Assembly: GCF_014897985.1 (NCBI RefSeq)
Contig: NZ_JABUZA010000010.1
Coordinates: 1-64,000, forward strand
Direction: 5' to 3'
Length of the DNA stretch: 64,000 nucleotides
Source: Halomonas colorata
GTDB taxonomy: Bacteria > Pseudomonadota > Gammaproteobacteria > Pseudomonadales > Halomonadaceae
Shown: positions 50,295 to 58,580 of the stretch, piece after piece
Layout of the letters: the number at the start of each line of letters is the position of its first letter
Numbering within the stretch: position 1 is the first letter of the stretch
Notes under the pieces: generated by a model
Seen by the model: the letters and a program-made list of their open reading frames with translations, nothing else
What the model was told of the DNA's origin: nothing
The model's database searches: none
Program-made: the position numbers and the translations under genes

Positions 50295-51572
50295 GTGCAG
50301 CACGACCAACGCGAAGAATCCACGCGCTATGAAGCGTTAAGTGTCGATACACTGGGCAAACGCCTGGGTGAGATCGAGGCCGTTGCCCAGCGGGTTGGCG
50401 GCGACCCGCTCCGCTGGGAAATTCGCGAGGTGGGCGATGGCAACCTGAACCTGGTGTTTATCGTGACAGGTACCACGGGCAGTGTGGTGGTCAAGCAGGC
50501 GCTGCCCTACGTGCGCATGGTGGGCGAAAGCTGGCCGCTGCCGCTTTATCGCGCGCATTTCGAGTATTACGCCCTGGTGCGCCAGGCCAAGCGTGCCCCC
50601 AACATTGCGCCGGAGGTGTTTTATTTCGATAAGCCTCAGGCCCTGTTTGTGATGGAGTACCTTTACCCGCACACGATTTTGCGCCGTAAGCTGATCAAGG
50701 GCGAACGCGTGGCGCGCTTGGGTGAAACCATCGGCCAGTTTTGTGCGCGCACGGCATTTCGTGGCTCAGAGCTTTCTCTGCCAAGCCCTGAGAAAAAGCA
50801 GGATGTTGGCCTTTTCTCCGGCAACGTAGCGATTCCCGCGATTACCGAAGCGTTAGTATTCACCGACCCTTATTACGGCGCCGAGATGAATCACCACACG
50901 CCGGAGCTTTCGCCGGTGGTGGACGAGTTGCGCCGCAATGCGCGTTTAAAAGCCAAGGTTCAGCGGCTATTGATGAAGTTCACCGCCAACACCGAAACTA
51001 TGCTCCACGGTGATTTGCACTCGGGCTCGATCATGGCGACCGACACCGACATACGCGTGATCGATCCTGAGTTCTCCCAGTACGGGCCGATGGCGTTTGA
51101 TTTGGGAATGGCCGTAGCCAATTTCCTGATGGCGTACTTTAGTCAGCCTGCCCACCGCCAGGATGATGATCTGGACGATTACCAGGCGTGGATTCTCGAC
51201 GTCATCGAGGCGTGTTTCACAAGCTTCGATGCCGAGTTCCGCCACTTATGGCAAACCGAGCGCACCGGCATTCTGTTCCCCAGGGCGCTGTTTGAAGACC
51301 AGGGCAACAGCGCAGACGACGCCTGCGATGCGTTGCTGGAGGAAATTCGCCTGGACGCGCTGGCCTACTGCGGTATCGAGATGCACCGTCGGGTGCTGTC
51401 ACTGGCCCATAATGCCGACTTCGAAGAGATCGAAGACACTGCACTACGTGCCAGGCTAGAAGCCCGCAATGTGCTGATGGGCCAGGCGCTGATTATGGAG
51501 CCTGACGCGGTACGTGAAATACCTGCGCTTATTGAATTGGCCCAGGCGTATAACCGCCAGGAAGTTTTATAA
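50295..51572 (+). CDS. mtnK: S-methyl-5-thioribose kinase MtnK
   Basis: A 425-residue kinase of the aminoglycoside phosphotransferase-like fold. It phosphorylates methylthioribose (MTR) to MTR-1-phosphate in methionine salvage. VGDGNLNLVFIVTG is the nucleotide loop, MLHGDLHSGSIM holds the catalytic Asp, and VIDPEFSQYGPMAFDLGMAV is the metal-binding part. The GTG start at 50295 has GAGGAG upstream. It converges on the mtn-linked ABC importer and is followed by a strong bidirectional terminator. MtnA, the next enzyme, is encoded 6 kb away. Confidence 0.94.
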   Translation: MQHDQREESTRYEALSVDTLGKRLGEIEAVAQRVGGDPLRWEIREVGDGNLNLVFIVTGTTGSVVVKQALPYVRMVGESWPLPLYRAHFEYYALVRQAKRAPNIAPEVFYFDKPQALFVMEYLYPHTILRRKLIKGERVARLGETIGQFCARTAFRGSELSLPSPEKKQDVGLFSGNVAIPAITEALVFTDPYYGAEMNHHTPELSPVVDELRRNARLKAKVQRLLMKFTANTETMLHGDLHSGSIMATDTDIRVIDPEFSQYGPMAFDLGMAVANFLMAYFSQPAHRQDDDLDDYQAWILDVIEACFTSFDAEFRHLWQTERTGILFPRALFEDQGNSADDACDALLEEIRLDALAYCGIEMHRRVLSLAHNADFEEIEDTALRARLEARNVLMGQALIMEPDAVREIPALIELAQAYNRQEVL

Positions 51573-51600
51573 ACAGCCTTCTATAAAAGGCGTGCTATAA

Positions 51601-51631
51601 AAAAGCCGCGGACACTAGGTCCGCGGCTTTT
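51601..51631. terminator. Bidirectional rho-independent terminator
   Basis: AAAA-GCCGCGGAC-ACTAG-GTCCGCGGC-TTTT: a perfect 9-bp GC stem with a 5-nt loop, T-run on one strand and A-run on the other. It lies between the convergent mtnK and sugar-binding protein genes and can stop both. Confidence 0.92.
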
Positions 51632-51658
51632 GAATGGCTGTTGTATGACTCGCCAGGA

Positions 51659-52696
51659 TTAACGCTCAGGCAGGGGCAGCCAATCGGCAAGCGCCACCTC
51701 GGCATGGGAGAACTGCGGCATATTTTCGCCCAGCGTTTCCATGTTGGTGATGGCGTTATCGTTCAAAAAGTCTTGGGTAATTAGTGTGGGTGGCACGATA
51801 ACCTGCTGGCCCGGCGCTTCACCGGCCATGAGTAGCGCCAGCGTACGTACCGAGACTTCGCCTACCACCGTTGGATTGGTGGCAACTGTTGCGGCCCAGG
51901 GCGAGCCGGGTTCACGCATGGCGGCAATGTCGGAGGTGGAGATATCGGCTGAATAAATAGCGATATCCTCACCCAGACCCATTTCATCCACCGCTATTTT
52001 CACGCCTGCTGCAAACTCGTTGTAGGGCGCGAAGAAGACGTTAATCATCGGGTTGGCCTGAATTACCGCGCGGGCCTGATTGGCAACCGAGTTGGCGATC
52101 GGGTTGTCCAGCGTGCCGAATACGGCGGCTTCGGTCACACCGGGGTGAGCTTCTTTAAAGTCTTCCCAGGCGGCGTTACGCCGATCAAGCGGGGCGATAC
52201 CCGGCACGTAGACATAACCTGCGGTAAAGCGGTCGCCGTTGTCTTGTAGTGCCTGGTCAAGCGCCATCTCGCCCAGCAGGTAATCGGACTGCTCGACTTG
52301 CGGGATAGCGGGGTTGTCCACTTCCACGTCGAACGCGACGACATCAATACCCGCCTCTACAGCGCGCTGGGCAGCGTCTTTCATGGACTCCGGCAGCCCG
52401 TGCTGAATGATGATGCCGTCCACGCCGAGCGCGATGGCCTGGTCCACCATATCTGCCTGCAGGGCTGCATCCTGGCGGCTATCCAGCACGCGAAGGTTCA
52501 CACCCAGCGCAGCGGCTTGCGCCTCTGCACCCGACAGATAGGCCTGGAAGAAATCGCCCGTGGAGATGTAGCGGATAAGCGCGATGGTGACATCTTCCGG
52601 CGCATCAAAGGGTGCCGGGCGCTCCTCAGCGGTTGCCAGGCTGGTTCCCAGTAGCGCCATGGCGGCGGTAAAACTGACCGCAAAGCGTTTGAACAT
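51659..52696 (-). CDS. Sugar-type ABC transporter substrate-binding protein of the mtn cluster
   Basis: A 345-residue periplasmic protein of the ribose/galactose-binding class (RbsB-like). The signal peptide is MFKRFAVSFTAAMALLGTSL, cleaved near ATA. ALIRYISTGDFFQAYLSGAE is the typical first strand-helix, and VDGIIIQHGLPESMKDAAQR follows. The open frame extends 20 codons further (52756), but those codons are exactly four 15-bp repeats, and the signal peptide starts at 52696. Within a complete methionine-salvage cluster, 5-methylthioribose is the most likely ligand (inference). Confidence 0.88.
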   Translation of the reverse strand: MFKRFAVSFTAAMALLGTSLATAEERPAPFDAPEDVTIALIRYISTGDFFQAYLSGAEAQAAALGVNLRVLDSRQDAALQADMVDQAIALGVDGIIIQHGLPESMKDAAQRAVEAGIDVVAFDVEVDNPAIPQVEQSDYLLGEMALDQALQDNGDRFTAGYVYVPGIAPLDRRNAAWEDFKEAHPGVTEAAVFGTLDNPIANSVANQARAVIQANPMINVFFAPYNEFAAGVKIAVDEMGLGEDIAIYSADISTSDIAAMREPGSPWAATVATNPTVVGEVSVRTLALLMAGEAPGQQVIVPPTLITQDFLNDNAITNMETLGENMPQFSHAEVALADWLPLPER

Positions 52697-52756
52697 ACGG
52701 TGTTTAAGTGCACAGTTTTTAAGAACAAGGTTTTTAAGTACAAGGTGTTTAAGCAT
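52697..52756 (-). repeat. Four tandem 15-bp repeats before the sugar-binding protein
   Basis: On the plus strand: ACGGTGTTTAAGTGC, ACAGTTTTTAAGAAC, AAGGTTTTTAAGTAC and AAGGTGTTTAAGCAT, contiguous, 60 bp in all. All carry TTTAAG at the same place. If translated they give the repeated peptide LKHLVLKNLVLKNCALKH in front of the signal peptide. They resemble the array at 43069-43128. Confidence 0.85.
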
Positions 52757-52798
52757 AGCGGTATCCCCGTTGTTAACATTTTTAGTATTGAAGCGTTA

Positions 52799-53887
52799 TT
52801 AATGACGGCCTGATTGGCCACGCCGTGAGGAGAGGTAAAAGGTGAACATAAGTGCCACCACCAATACCGCGCCTTTAACAAAATCCTGGGTGTAGTAGGG
52901 TGCATTCATCATCGTCATGCCTTGCAGCAAAATCCCCACAAAAAGCGCACCCATGGCGGTGCCAAATGCGTTGGGGCGTGCAGCACCCAGTACGGCAAAG
53001 CCAATTAGCGCGGCGGCTACGCTATCCAGCAGCAGGTTATTGCCGCTGGCAATATCGCCCCGGCCTAAACGGGCGGCCAGCAAAATACCGCCAATCGAGG
53101 CGGTAACGCCAGAAATCATGTACGCCGCGATCTTGTAGCGCTCCACAGGCGCCCCCACCAGAGCGGTCGCACGCTCATTGGAGCCAATCGCATACATCAA
53201 CCTGCCGTGACGGGTAAAGCCTAAAAACAGCCAGATAGCGACCGCAATCAGTACAAACACCACCACCGGCACCGGAATCAAACGCTCCAGAATCAGATCA
53301 AAGCGGTGCCTGCCCAGCCACAGAAACGCCGCCGAGAACGTGCCTTCCGCAGTGGAACCATCGGCCAGCGACATGCCGGTGGCGATAGAGTTGCCTTGGG
53401 TAGGAATGCGCTGAAGGCCAATCAGCAAAAACATCATGCCCAGGGTGGCCAGCAGGTCAGGGATGCGGAACTTGACGATCAGCAGACCGTTAATAAGCCC
53501 GATGAACGCACCCATCAACAGACACACCGCCACGGCCACATAGGCGGGCTGCTCAAGCACCACCATGCAGTACGCCGCCAGCATCAACGAGGTGGTGGCC
53601 ACGGCACCGATGGATAGATCAAACCCGCCTACCACCAGTGTGGTGGTCACGCCCAGTGCCAGAATGCCGGTAATCGCCACAGATTGAAGCACAAATACCG
53701 CCGAACGCGGGTTCGCAAAGCCCGAGGCTGCCAGGCTGAAGTAAACCACCAGCGCCACCAGCAACAGCAAGAAACCGTAGCGAATGGCCAACTCCAGGCA
53801 GCGGGCTTTCGCGGCGCTGGCGTTAGGCTTTGCCGGAGGCCTGGGCGACGAGGGCGTTGAGGTCGATATCTCGGTTGGATTGCTCAC
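52799..53887 (-). CDS. Sugar-type ABC transporter permease (RbsC-like)
   Basis: A 362-residue BPD_transp_2 family permease with about ten helices. ALGVTTTLVVGGFDLSIGAV is the family signature in the second quarter, and YAIGSNERATALVGAPVERY is the cytoplasmic coupling loop. A Pro/Ser-rich N-terminal tail of about 30 residues precedes the first helix. The GTG at 53887 has AAGGAG 9 nt upstream and is preferred over the upstream in-frame starts. It overlaps the end of the ATPase gene by about 65 bp. Confidence 0.9.
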   Translation of the reverse strand: MSNPTEISTSTPSSPRPPAKPNASAAKARCLELAIRYGFLLLLVALVVYFSLAASGFANPRSAVFVLQSVAITGILALGVTTTLVVGGFDLSIGAVATTSLMLAAYCMVVLEQPAYVAVAVCLLMGAFIGLINGLLIVKFRIPDLLATLGMMFLLIGLQRIPTQGNSIATGMSLADGSTAEGTFSAAFLWLGRHRFDLILERLIPVPVVVFVLIAVAIWLFLGFTRHGRLMYAIGSNERATALVGAPVERYKIAAYMISGVTASIGGILLAARLGRGDIASGNNLLLDSVAAALIGFAVLGAARPNAFGTAMGALFVGILLQGMTMMNAPYYTQDFVKGAVLVVALMFTFYLSSRRGQSGRH

Positions 53888-55316
53888 CAGCAATGGCTCC
53901 TTCATGTAACACAATAATTCGGTCAGCGATTTCAATCGCCTCGTCTAGTTCAGAGACAAACACCAGCGTTGCGCGCCCTTTGGCGGTCGCTCGGATATGG
54001 CGGCCTATATCCTGCCGGGCCCCGATATCCACGCCTTGAAAGGGCTCATCCAGCAGTAACACGCGACTGGGCGATTGAAGCCAGCGCCCGATCATGACCT
54101 TTTGCTGGTTGCCCCCGGAAAGCGTGCCAATCGAATCCGCGTGGGATTGGCAGACAATCCCCAGCTGGGCAATCATCTGCTTGGTACTGGCGCGCTGCTG
54201 ACGGGCGCTCAGGAAGGCTCCGCGGGTAAAGGTTTTTAAAAACGGCAGCGTCATATTATCGGCGATATTGAAATCCCCGATCACGCCGTTGGTCGCCCTG
54301 TCTTTTACCGACATGAACACACCTCGGGCAAGCGCTTCACGTACATTAACGGGCGCATAGGGCTGACCATCGACCTGCATGGTACCGCTGCTTAAAGGAC
54401 GCAACCCGAACAGCGTCTCGACAAGCGCCGACATTCCGCTGCCCAGCAGGCCGGTAAACGCGACAACTTCGCCGTCACCCACGCTCAAACTGACCGGTGC
54501 CGCCCCTTGAGCCAGTTCGACATTTTGCAAGGTCAGGATAGGCGCGCCCGGGGTTGCCGGTTCGATATCGGCATTATTGATCGCCTGGCCCAGCATGGCG
54601 TGCACGGCGGCGGTGAGATCCAGCGGCGCTTGATCGAATACACCGGAGATCTGGCCATCGCGCAGGCAGATGATGCGATCCGCCAGGCGTCTGATATCGG
54701 ACATGCGGTGCGAAATATACACAATCGCCACGCCCTGGACGCGCAAGCGGTCGATTACCGTAAACAGGCGCTCGGCCTCAGAGGCGGAGAGCGATGAGGT
54801 CGGCTCATCCAGAATCAAAAGCCTGGGGGCATGGGCCATGGCACGGGCGATGCTGATCATCTGCCGGTCGGCCACCGAAAGGTCGGCAACGCGGGCGTTC
54901 AGGTCGATATCCAGCCCCATGGCGTCGGCCACTTCGCTTGCCTGCTGGCGGAGTTTTCTGGCGCTGATCCATAAGCCGTTTGCGCCGGAGGCTAATCTAT
55001 CCAGCATCAGGTTGTTGACTACATCCAGGTCGGGGATGACGCCGTCATCGATGGATTGATGTACGGTCACCACGCCCTGGTGGATTGCCTCGCGTGCATC
55101 GCGCGGGCTATAAGGTTTGCCAGCAAGCTGCATCTGGCCGTGGTCGGCCGCGTGGTAGCCGCTGAGCACCTTGACCAGGGTTGACTTGCCAGCCCCGTTG
55201 GCGCCCATCAGTACGACGACTTCGCCAGCATTGATACGCATATCAATGCCACGCAAGACCTGATTGTTCCCAAAGGATTTATGAATCCCCTGGATATCAA
55301 GCACGCTCGCTTGCAA
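53823..55316 (-). CDS. Sugar-type ABC transporter ATPase (RbsA-like, two ATPase domains)
   Basis: A 497-residue tandem ATPase. The first domain has Walker A GANGAGKSTLVKVL, the signature-like LSVADRQMISIARAMA and Walker B LLILDEPTSSL. The second domain has a degenerate Walker A (GLLGSGMSALVETL), signature LSGGNQQKVMIGRWL and LLLDEPFQGVD. One active and one degenerate site is usual for RbsA/MglA. It is the first gene of the importer unit, separated from mtnD by a terminator. The order is ATPase, permease, binding protein. Confidence 0.92.
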   Translation of the reverse strand: MQASVLDIQGIHKSFGNNQVLRGIDMRINAGEVVVLMGANGAGKSTLVKVLSGYHAADHGQMQLAGKPYSPRDAREAIHQGVVTVHQSIDDGVIPDLDVVNNLMLDRLASGANGLWISARKLRQQASEVADAMGLDIDLNARVADLSVADRQMISIARAMAHAPRLLILDEPTSSLSASEAERLFTVIDRLRVQGVAIVYISHRMSDIRRLADRIICLRDGQISGVFDQAPLDLTAAVHAMLGQAINNADIEPATPGAPILTLQNVELAQGAAPVSLSVGDGEVVAFTGLLGSGMSALVETLFGLRPLSSGTMQVDGQPYAPVNVREALARGVFMSVKDRATNGVIGDFNIADNMTLPFLKTFTRGAFLSARQQRASTKQMIAQLGIVCQSHADSIGTLSGGNQQKVMIGRWLQSPSRVLLLDEPFQGVDIGARQDIGRHIRATAKGRATLVFVSELDEAIEIADRIIVLHEGAIAGEQSNRDIDLNALVAQASGKA

Positions 55317-55435
55317 GACGGTTCTCCTTGGTAGGCATACGCTGTGAAGGGCGCAAGATCATCGGTAAAGGGGGGTGGAAAGTCAATCGCTGTGGCAGGC
55401 CATGTGGCAAGCATGAAAAGCACTGAGGCCAGCGC

Positions 55436-55470
55436 AAAAAGGACGCGGGAATTGAACCCGCGTCCTTTTT
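55436..55470 (-). terminator. Rho-independent terminator after mtnD
   Basis: GGACGCGGG (55441-55449) pairs with CCCGCGTCC (55457-55465) around a 7-nt loop, flanked by five A and five T. It lies 15 bp past the mtnD stop and separates the mtnBCD transcript from the ABC importer genes. It can act on both strands. Confidence 0.9.
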
Positions 55471-55484
55471 GTTACTGCCGATAT

Positions 55485-56033
55485 TTACAGCTGATCAATC
55501 CGGTCAAATTTGCCGGCGATATCGCTCTCGGTCCAGTGGGGCACCCAGCCTTCCACGTTGTCAAAGAAACGCAGCGCGGTAAATTCAGGTTTTGGCCCCA
55601 TATCGAACCAGTGGGGCGTGTTGGCGGGCACGCTGATCAGGTCGTTGCGGGTGCACAGCACCTGATACACCTTGTCGTCGATATGCAGGCAGAAAAGCCC
55701 TTGGCCTTTCACGAAAAAGCGTACTTCATCTTCGTGATGGCGGTGCTCGTTGAGGAACTTCTGGCGCATGGCGTCCTTTTCAGGATGTGTGGGCACCATG
55801 TGCAGCACATCCACCGTCTGGTAGCCGCCTTGGGTTTTCAAGCGTTCGATGTCGTCCTGGTAGAGCGCCAGAATATCGTCCTGGGTGGCGTTGTCGGCAA
55901 TTTCGCCCGGCGTTGCCCAGCGCTCGAACAGTACGCCTACACGATTAAGCTCAGTTTTTATCTGCTCGCCGTCGGTAATATCGACCAGCGCGTTGTTTGG
56001 GTCTTGATCGGCAAATACTTTGAGTTGTGACAT
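55485..56033 (-). CDS. mtnD: Acireductone dioxygenase MtnD
   Basis: A 182-residue cupin that oxidises the acireductone of methionine salvage to 2-keto-4-methylthiobutyrate and formate (Fe form). The metal ligands are seen in EHRHHEDEVRFFVKGQGLF (His, His, Glu) and NTPHWFDMG (His). The length is normal for the bacterial enzyme. It is the last gene of the mtnB-mtnC-mtnD operon, 40 bp after mtnC. Confidence 0.95.
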   Translation of the reverse strand: MSQLKVFADQDPNNALVDITDGEQIKTELNRVGVLFERWATPGEIADNATQDDILALYQDDIERLKTQGGYQTVDVLHMVPTHPEKDAMRQKFLNEHRHHEDEVRFFVKGQGLFCLHIDDKVYQVLCTRNDLISVPANTPHWFDMGPKPEFTALRFFDNVEGWVPHWTESDIAGKFDRIDQL

Positions 56034-56073
56034 TAAGGCGCTCTCCGCTAGCTAATACTTGAACTGTTAAAGG

Positions 56074-56799
56074 CTAATTCGTCAGATTGATCTCATCAAA
56101 GCTTGTTACGCAAGCGTGCTGTGTTCCTGCCTGGGTGCCTTCACGCACTAGTTGCAGCGTCTGCATGCCCGCCTGCTTGGCAGCATCAAGCTCTTCGACC
56201 ACATCGGATAGGAACAGGATTTCGTCGGCGGGCAGCTGTAGCTTGCTGACGATATGCTGATACGCCTCAGCTTCACGCTTATGGCCGATATGGGTATCGA
56301 AGTAGCCACTGAACAGCGGGGTCAAATCGCCCTCTGTGCTGTAGCCAAACAGCAGCTTTTGCGCCTGCACGGAGCCTGATGAGTAGACGTAAAGCTGCTT
56401 ACCGGCCTCAGCCCACTGGCGAAGGCGTGGGGCGACATCGCTATACAGATGCCCTTTAAAGGCACCGCGCTGGTAGCCATCGGCCCACATCATGCCCTGG
56501 AGCGCTTTTAGCGGCGTGACTTTCTGGTCAGTTTCTATCCAGTGAAGCAGGGTTTCGACCACCTTATCCAGCGAGGCGTCCGGTTCCTTTAGCTCACCGC
56601 GCACCGCGTCTATCTGCTCAGCAACGTCCGGCTGGGCGGAGTGGGTGTTCACATACTCGGGCAACTGATCATGAGCGTAGGGGAACAGCACTTTATGCAC
56701 AAAGCTGATATCGGTGGTGGTGCCTTCGATATCGGTGACCACGGCGCGAATGCTGGTGTTATCAAAACCTGGGGTACTAACATCTGAATGATTGATCAT
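56074..56799 (-). CDS. mtnC: Enolase-phosphatase E1 MtnC
   Basis: A 241-residue HAD-family bifunctional enzyme. It enolises 2,3-diketo-5-methylthiopentyl-1-phosphate and removes the phosphate. Motif I is AVVTDIEGTTTDISFVHKVL. VYSSGSVQAQKLLFGYS is motif II, and EILFLSDVVEELDAAKQAGM is motif III/IV. The start at 56799 makes a 4-bp ATGA overlap with mtnB; a GTG at 56808 is also in frame. The fused E1 enzyme replaces the separate mtnW/mtnX pair of Bacillus. Confidence 0.94.
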   Translation of the reverse strand: MINHSDVSTPGFDNTSIRAVVTDIEGTTTDISFVHKVLFPYAHDQLPEYVNTHSAQPDVAEQIDAVRGELKEPDASLDKVVETLLHWIETDQKVTPLKALQGMMWADGYQRGAFKGHLYSDVAPRLRQWAEAGKQLYVYSSGSVQAQKLLFGYSTEGDLTPLFSGYFDTHIGHKREAEAYQHIVSKLQLPADEILFLSDVVEELDAAKQAGMQTLQLVREGTQAGTQHACVTSFDEINLTN

Positions 56800-57383
56800 T
56801 TGGGCCACCGGCTCTCTTCAAGGACACAGGCAAGTAAAAACTCAATGGCTTCCAGGTGACGACGACATTCGGCAACGTTGCTGCCCACGGCATAAATACC
56901 GTGGCCCACCACCAGAAAGCCCCACGGCATCGGCCAGCCAGCCCGCACGTGGTCGGCCAGCTCGCTCATGTCCTGTGAGTTGGGCACGACCGGCAGGCAG
57001 ATGGTGGCGTCATGCGTGCTATTACCCTGTAACGCCTTTTGCATTTCAAAGCCGTTTAGCGCAATACCATCCGGGAAACGGCGCGAAAGTACGGTGCTGG
57101 CCACGGTGTGAGTATGCAACACGCAGCCAATCGTTGGGTCCAAGCGATAGAGCGCCGCGTGAAGATCGCTTTCCGCACTGGGTTTTCCGCTGCCTTCAAG
57201 CACGCGGCCTTCAAGGTCGCAAAGCAGTAAATCGCCGGCCTGAATACGGGTTTTATCGCGGCCGGAAGCGGTCACCAGGTAACCTTGCGGTGCGCGGGCA
57301 GAAAAGTTGCCGCCCGTGGCGGGCGTCCAGCCTTGCTGGGCCGCCCAGGCAATAGCCGCTAGCAGTTCGTCTTGTGAGGTCAT
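56796..57383 (-). CDS. mtnB: Methylthioribulose-1-phosphate dehydratase MtnB
   Basis: A 195-residue class II aldolase-fold zinc enzyme. It dehydrates methylthioribulose-1-phosphate, the product of MtnA. The metal-binding LHTHTVASTVLSRRFPDG (His-x-His) and PATGGNFSARAPQGYLVTAS match the family, and a third His is near GHGIYAVG. It is the first gene of the minus-strand mtnBCD operon, divergent from mtnA. Confidence 0.94.
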   Translation of the reverse strand: MTSQDELLAAIAWAAQQGWTPATGGNFSARAPQGYLVTASGRDKTRIQAGDLLLCDLEGRVLEGSGKPSAESDLHAALYRLDPTIGCVLHTHTVASTVLSRRFPDGIALNGFEMQKALQGNSTHDATICLPVVPNSQDMSELADHVRAGWPMPWGFLVVGHGIYAVGSNVAECRRHLEAIEFLLACVLEESRWPK

Positions 57384-57465
57384 CGTAGGATCAGCATCGC
57401 GTCGCTTTCAAAGGCCTTCATTCTATATGATATGCTCCGCGGCTGATAAGTCGCGCGCTGTATTC

Positions 57466-57521
57466 GTGCGTTCCATAAGTGCATTGCATACGTGCTTTCC
57501 AATTAAGTGCTTTCCCATCCG
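57466..57521 (+). repeat. Degenerate GTGC repeats upstream of mtnA
   Basis: Four units starting with GTGC at 57466, 57479, 57492 and 57507 (13, 13 and 15 bp apart): GTGCGTTCCATAA, GTGCATTGCATAC, GTGCTTTCCAATTAA, GTGCTTTCCCATCCG. They lie in the 168-bp gap between mtnB and mtnA. The last unit supplies a spurious in-frame GTG for mtnA. Confidence 0.65.
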
Positions 57522-57551
57522 TTCTTTATCTCAGTACTCAAGGAGCCCCTG

Positions 57552-58568
57552 ATGCCTCATCTTCAGTCACGTAGTTTACGGGTGTATGCCGACTCGCTTG
57601 AGTACCTGGATCAAACCCGCTTGCCGCAGGCCGAAACATGGGTGCGCTGTGCAAGCCCGGAGGATTGGCAGGTAGCGGTCAAAAGCTTGGCGATTCGCGG
57701 TGCGCCGTTAATTGGTCTGAGCGCGGCCTTTGTGTTGGCACAGTATGCCGCGCAGCATCCCGGCCAGGAAAGCGAGTGGCAGTTGGTAAGTGACCGCTTA
57801 CGGGCAACGCGCCCCACGGCAGTTAACTTGATGTACTGCCTGGACGCTATGGAAGCCTGCTTTGCTCAAGGGCCGGCTGCGCTTTCTGAACGCGCCGCCG
57901 CACTGTTTGAAGAGGACCGCGAGCTGTGTTTGCGGATGGCCGAGCGCGGTGCGGACTTACTGAAAGACAGCGAGCGAGTGCTTACTCACTGCAATACCGG
58001 TGCCCTGGCAACAGCCGGTGTCGGCACGGCGATTGGCGCGCTGGCGGTGGCCAAGAAACGCGGCGTAACGCTGCATGTATACGTCAACGAAACCCGCCCG
58101 CTGCTTCAGGGCGGCCGGTTAACCGCTTGGGAAATGGCCGACCTGAATATTCCGTATCAGTTGATTGCCGACAGCATGGCCGCAAGCCTGATGGCCGCTG
58201 GCAAAGTGGATAAAGTGATGGTGGGTGCCGACCGCATCTGTGCCAACGGCGACTTTGCCAATAAAGTGGGTACTTACATGCTGGCGGTGGTCGCCAATTA
58301 CCATCAGGTGCCGTTCTACGTCGTGGCGCCCTACACCACGGTAGATAAAGCTTGCGCTACCGGCGATGACATTCCGATCGAACAGCGCGACGCCGCGGAA
58401 ATACGCGGAGCCACCGGTGCTTTCGGGGATGTCGTTTGGGCGCCGGAAAATGCACCGGTGTGGAATCCCTCGTTTGACGTTACGCCCGCGTCGCTAGTCA
58501 CCGGTTGGGTGCTGGATACCGGCGTGTTTGACCAAGCCGCTATTGCCCGTGGCGAACACTGCCGGTAG
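57552..58568 (+). CDS. mtnA: S-methyl-5-thioribose-1-phosphate isomerase MtnA
   Basis: A 338-residue isomerase (eIF2B-alpha-like fold) converting MTR-1-phosphate to methylthioribulose-1-phosphate. AIRGAPLIGLSAAFVLA is the phosphate site, THCNTGALATAGVGTA holds the catalytic Cys, and MVGADRICANGDFANKVGTY holds the catalytic Asp. The frame reaches a GTG at 57507, but ATG 57552 has AGGAG 7 nt upstream and begins the family sequence. It is divergent from mtnBCD and ends 12 bp before recQ. Confidence 0.95.
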   Translation: MPHLQSRSLRVYADSLEYLDQTRLPQAETWVRCASPEDWQVAVKSLAIRGAPLIGLSAAFVLAQYAAQHPGQESEWQLVSDRLRATRPTAVNLMYCLDAMEACFAQGPAALSERAAALFEEDRELCLRMAERGADLLKDSERVLTHCNTGALATAGVGTAIGALAVAKKRGVTLHVYVNETRPLLQGGRLTAWEMADLNIPYQLIADSMAASLMAAGKVDKVMVGADRICANGDFANKVGTYMLAVVANYHQVPFYVVAPYTTVDKACATGDDIPIEQRDAAEIRGATGAFGDVVWAPENAPVWNPSFDVTPASLVTGWVLDTGVFDQAAIARGEHCR

Positions 58569-58580
58569 CGGCCTTTAGAT

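Noticed and set aside
52498-52905. 135-codon minus-strand frame across the sugar-binding protein start
   Set aside because: It is out of frame with the clear signal peptide and periplasmic fold; its length is helped by the 15-bp repeats.
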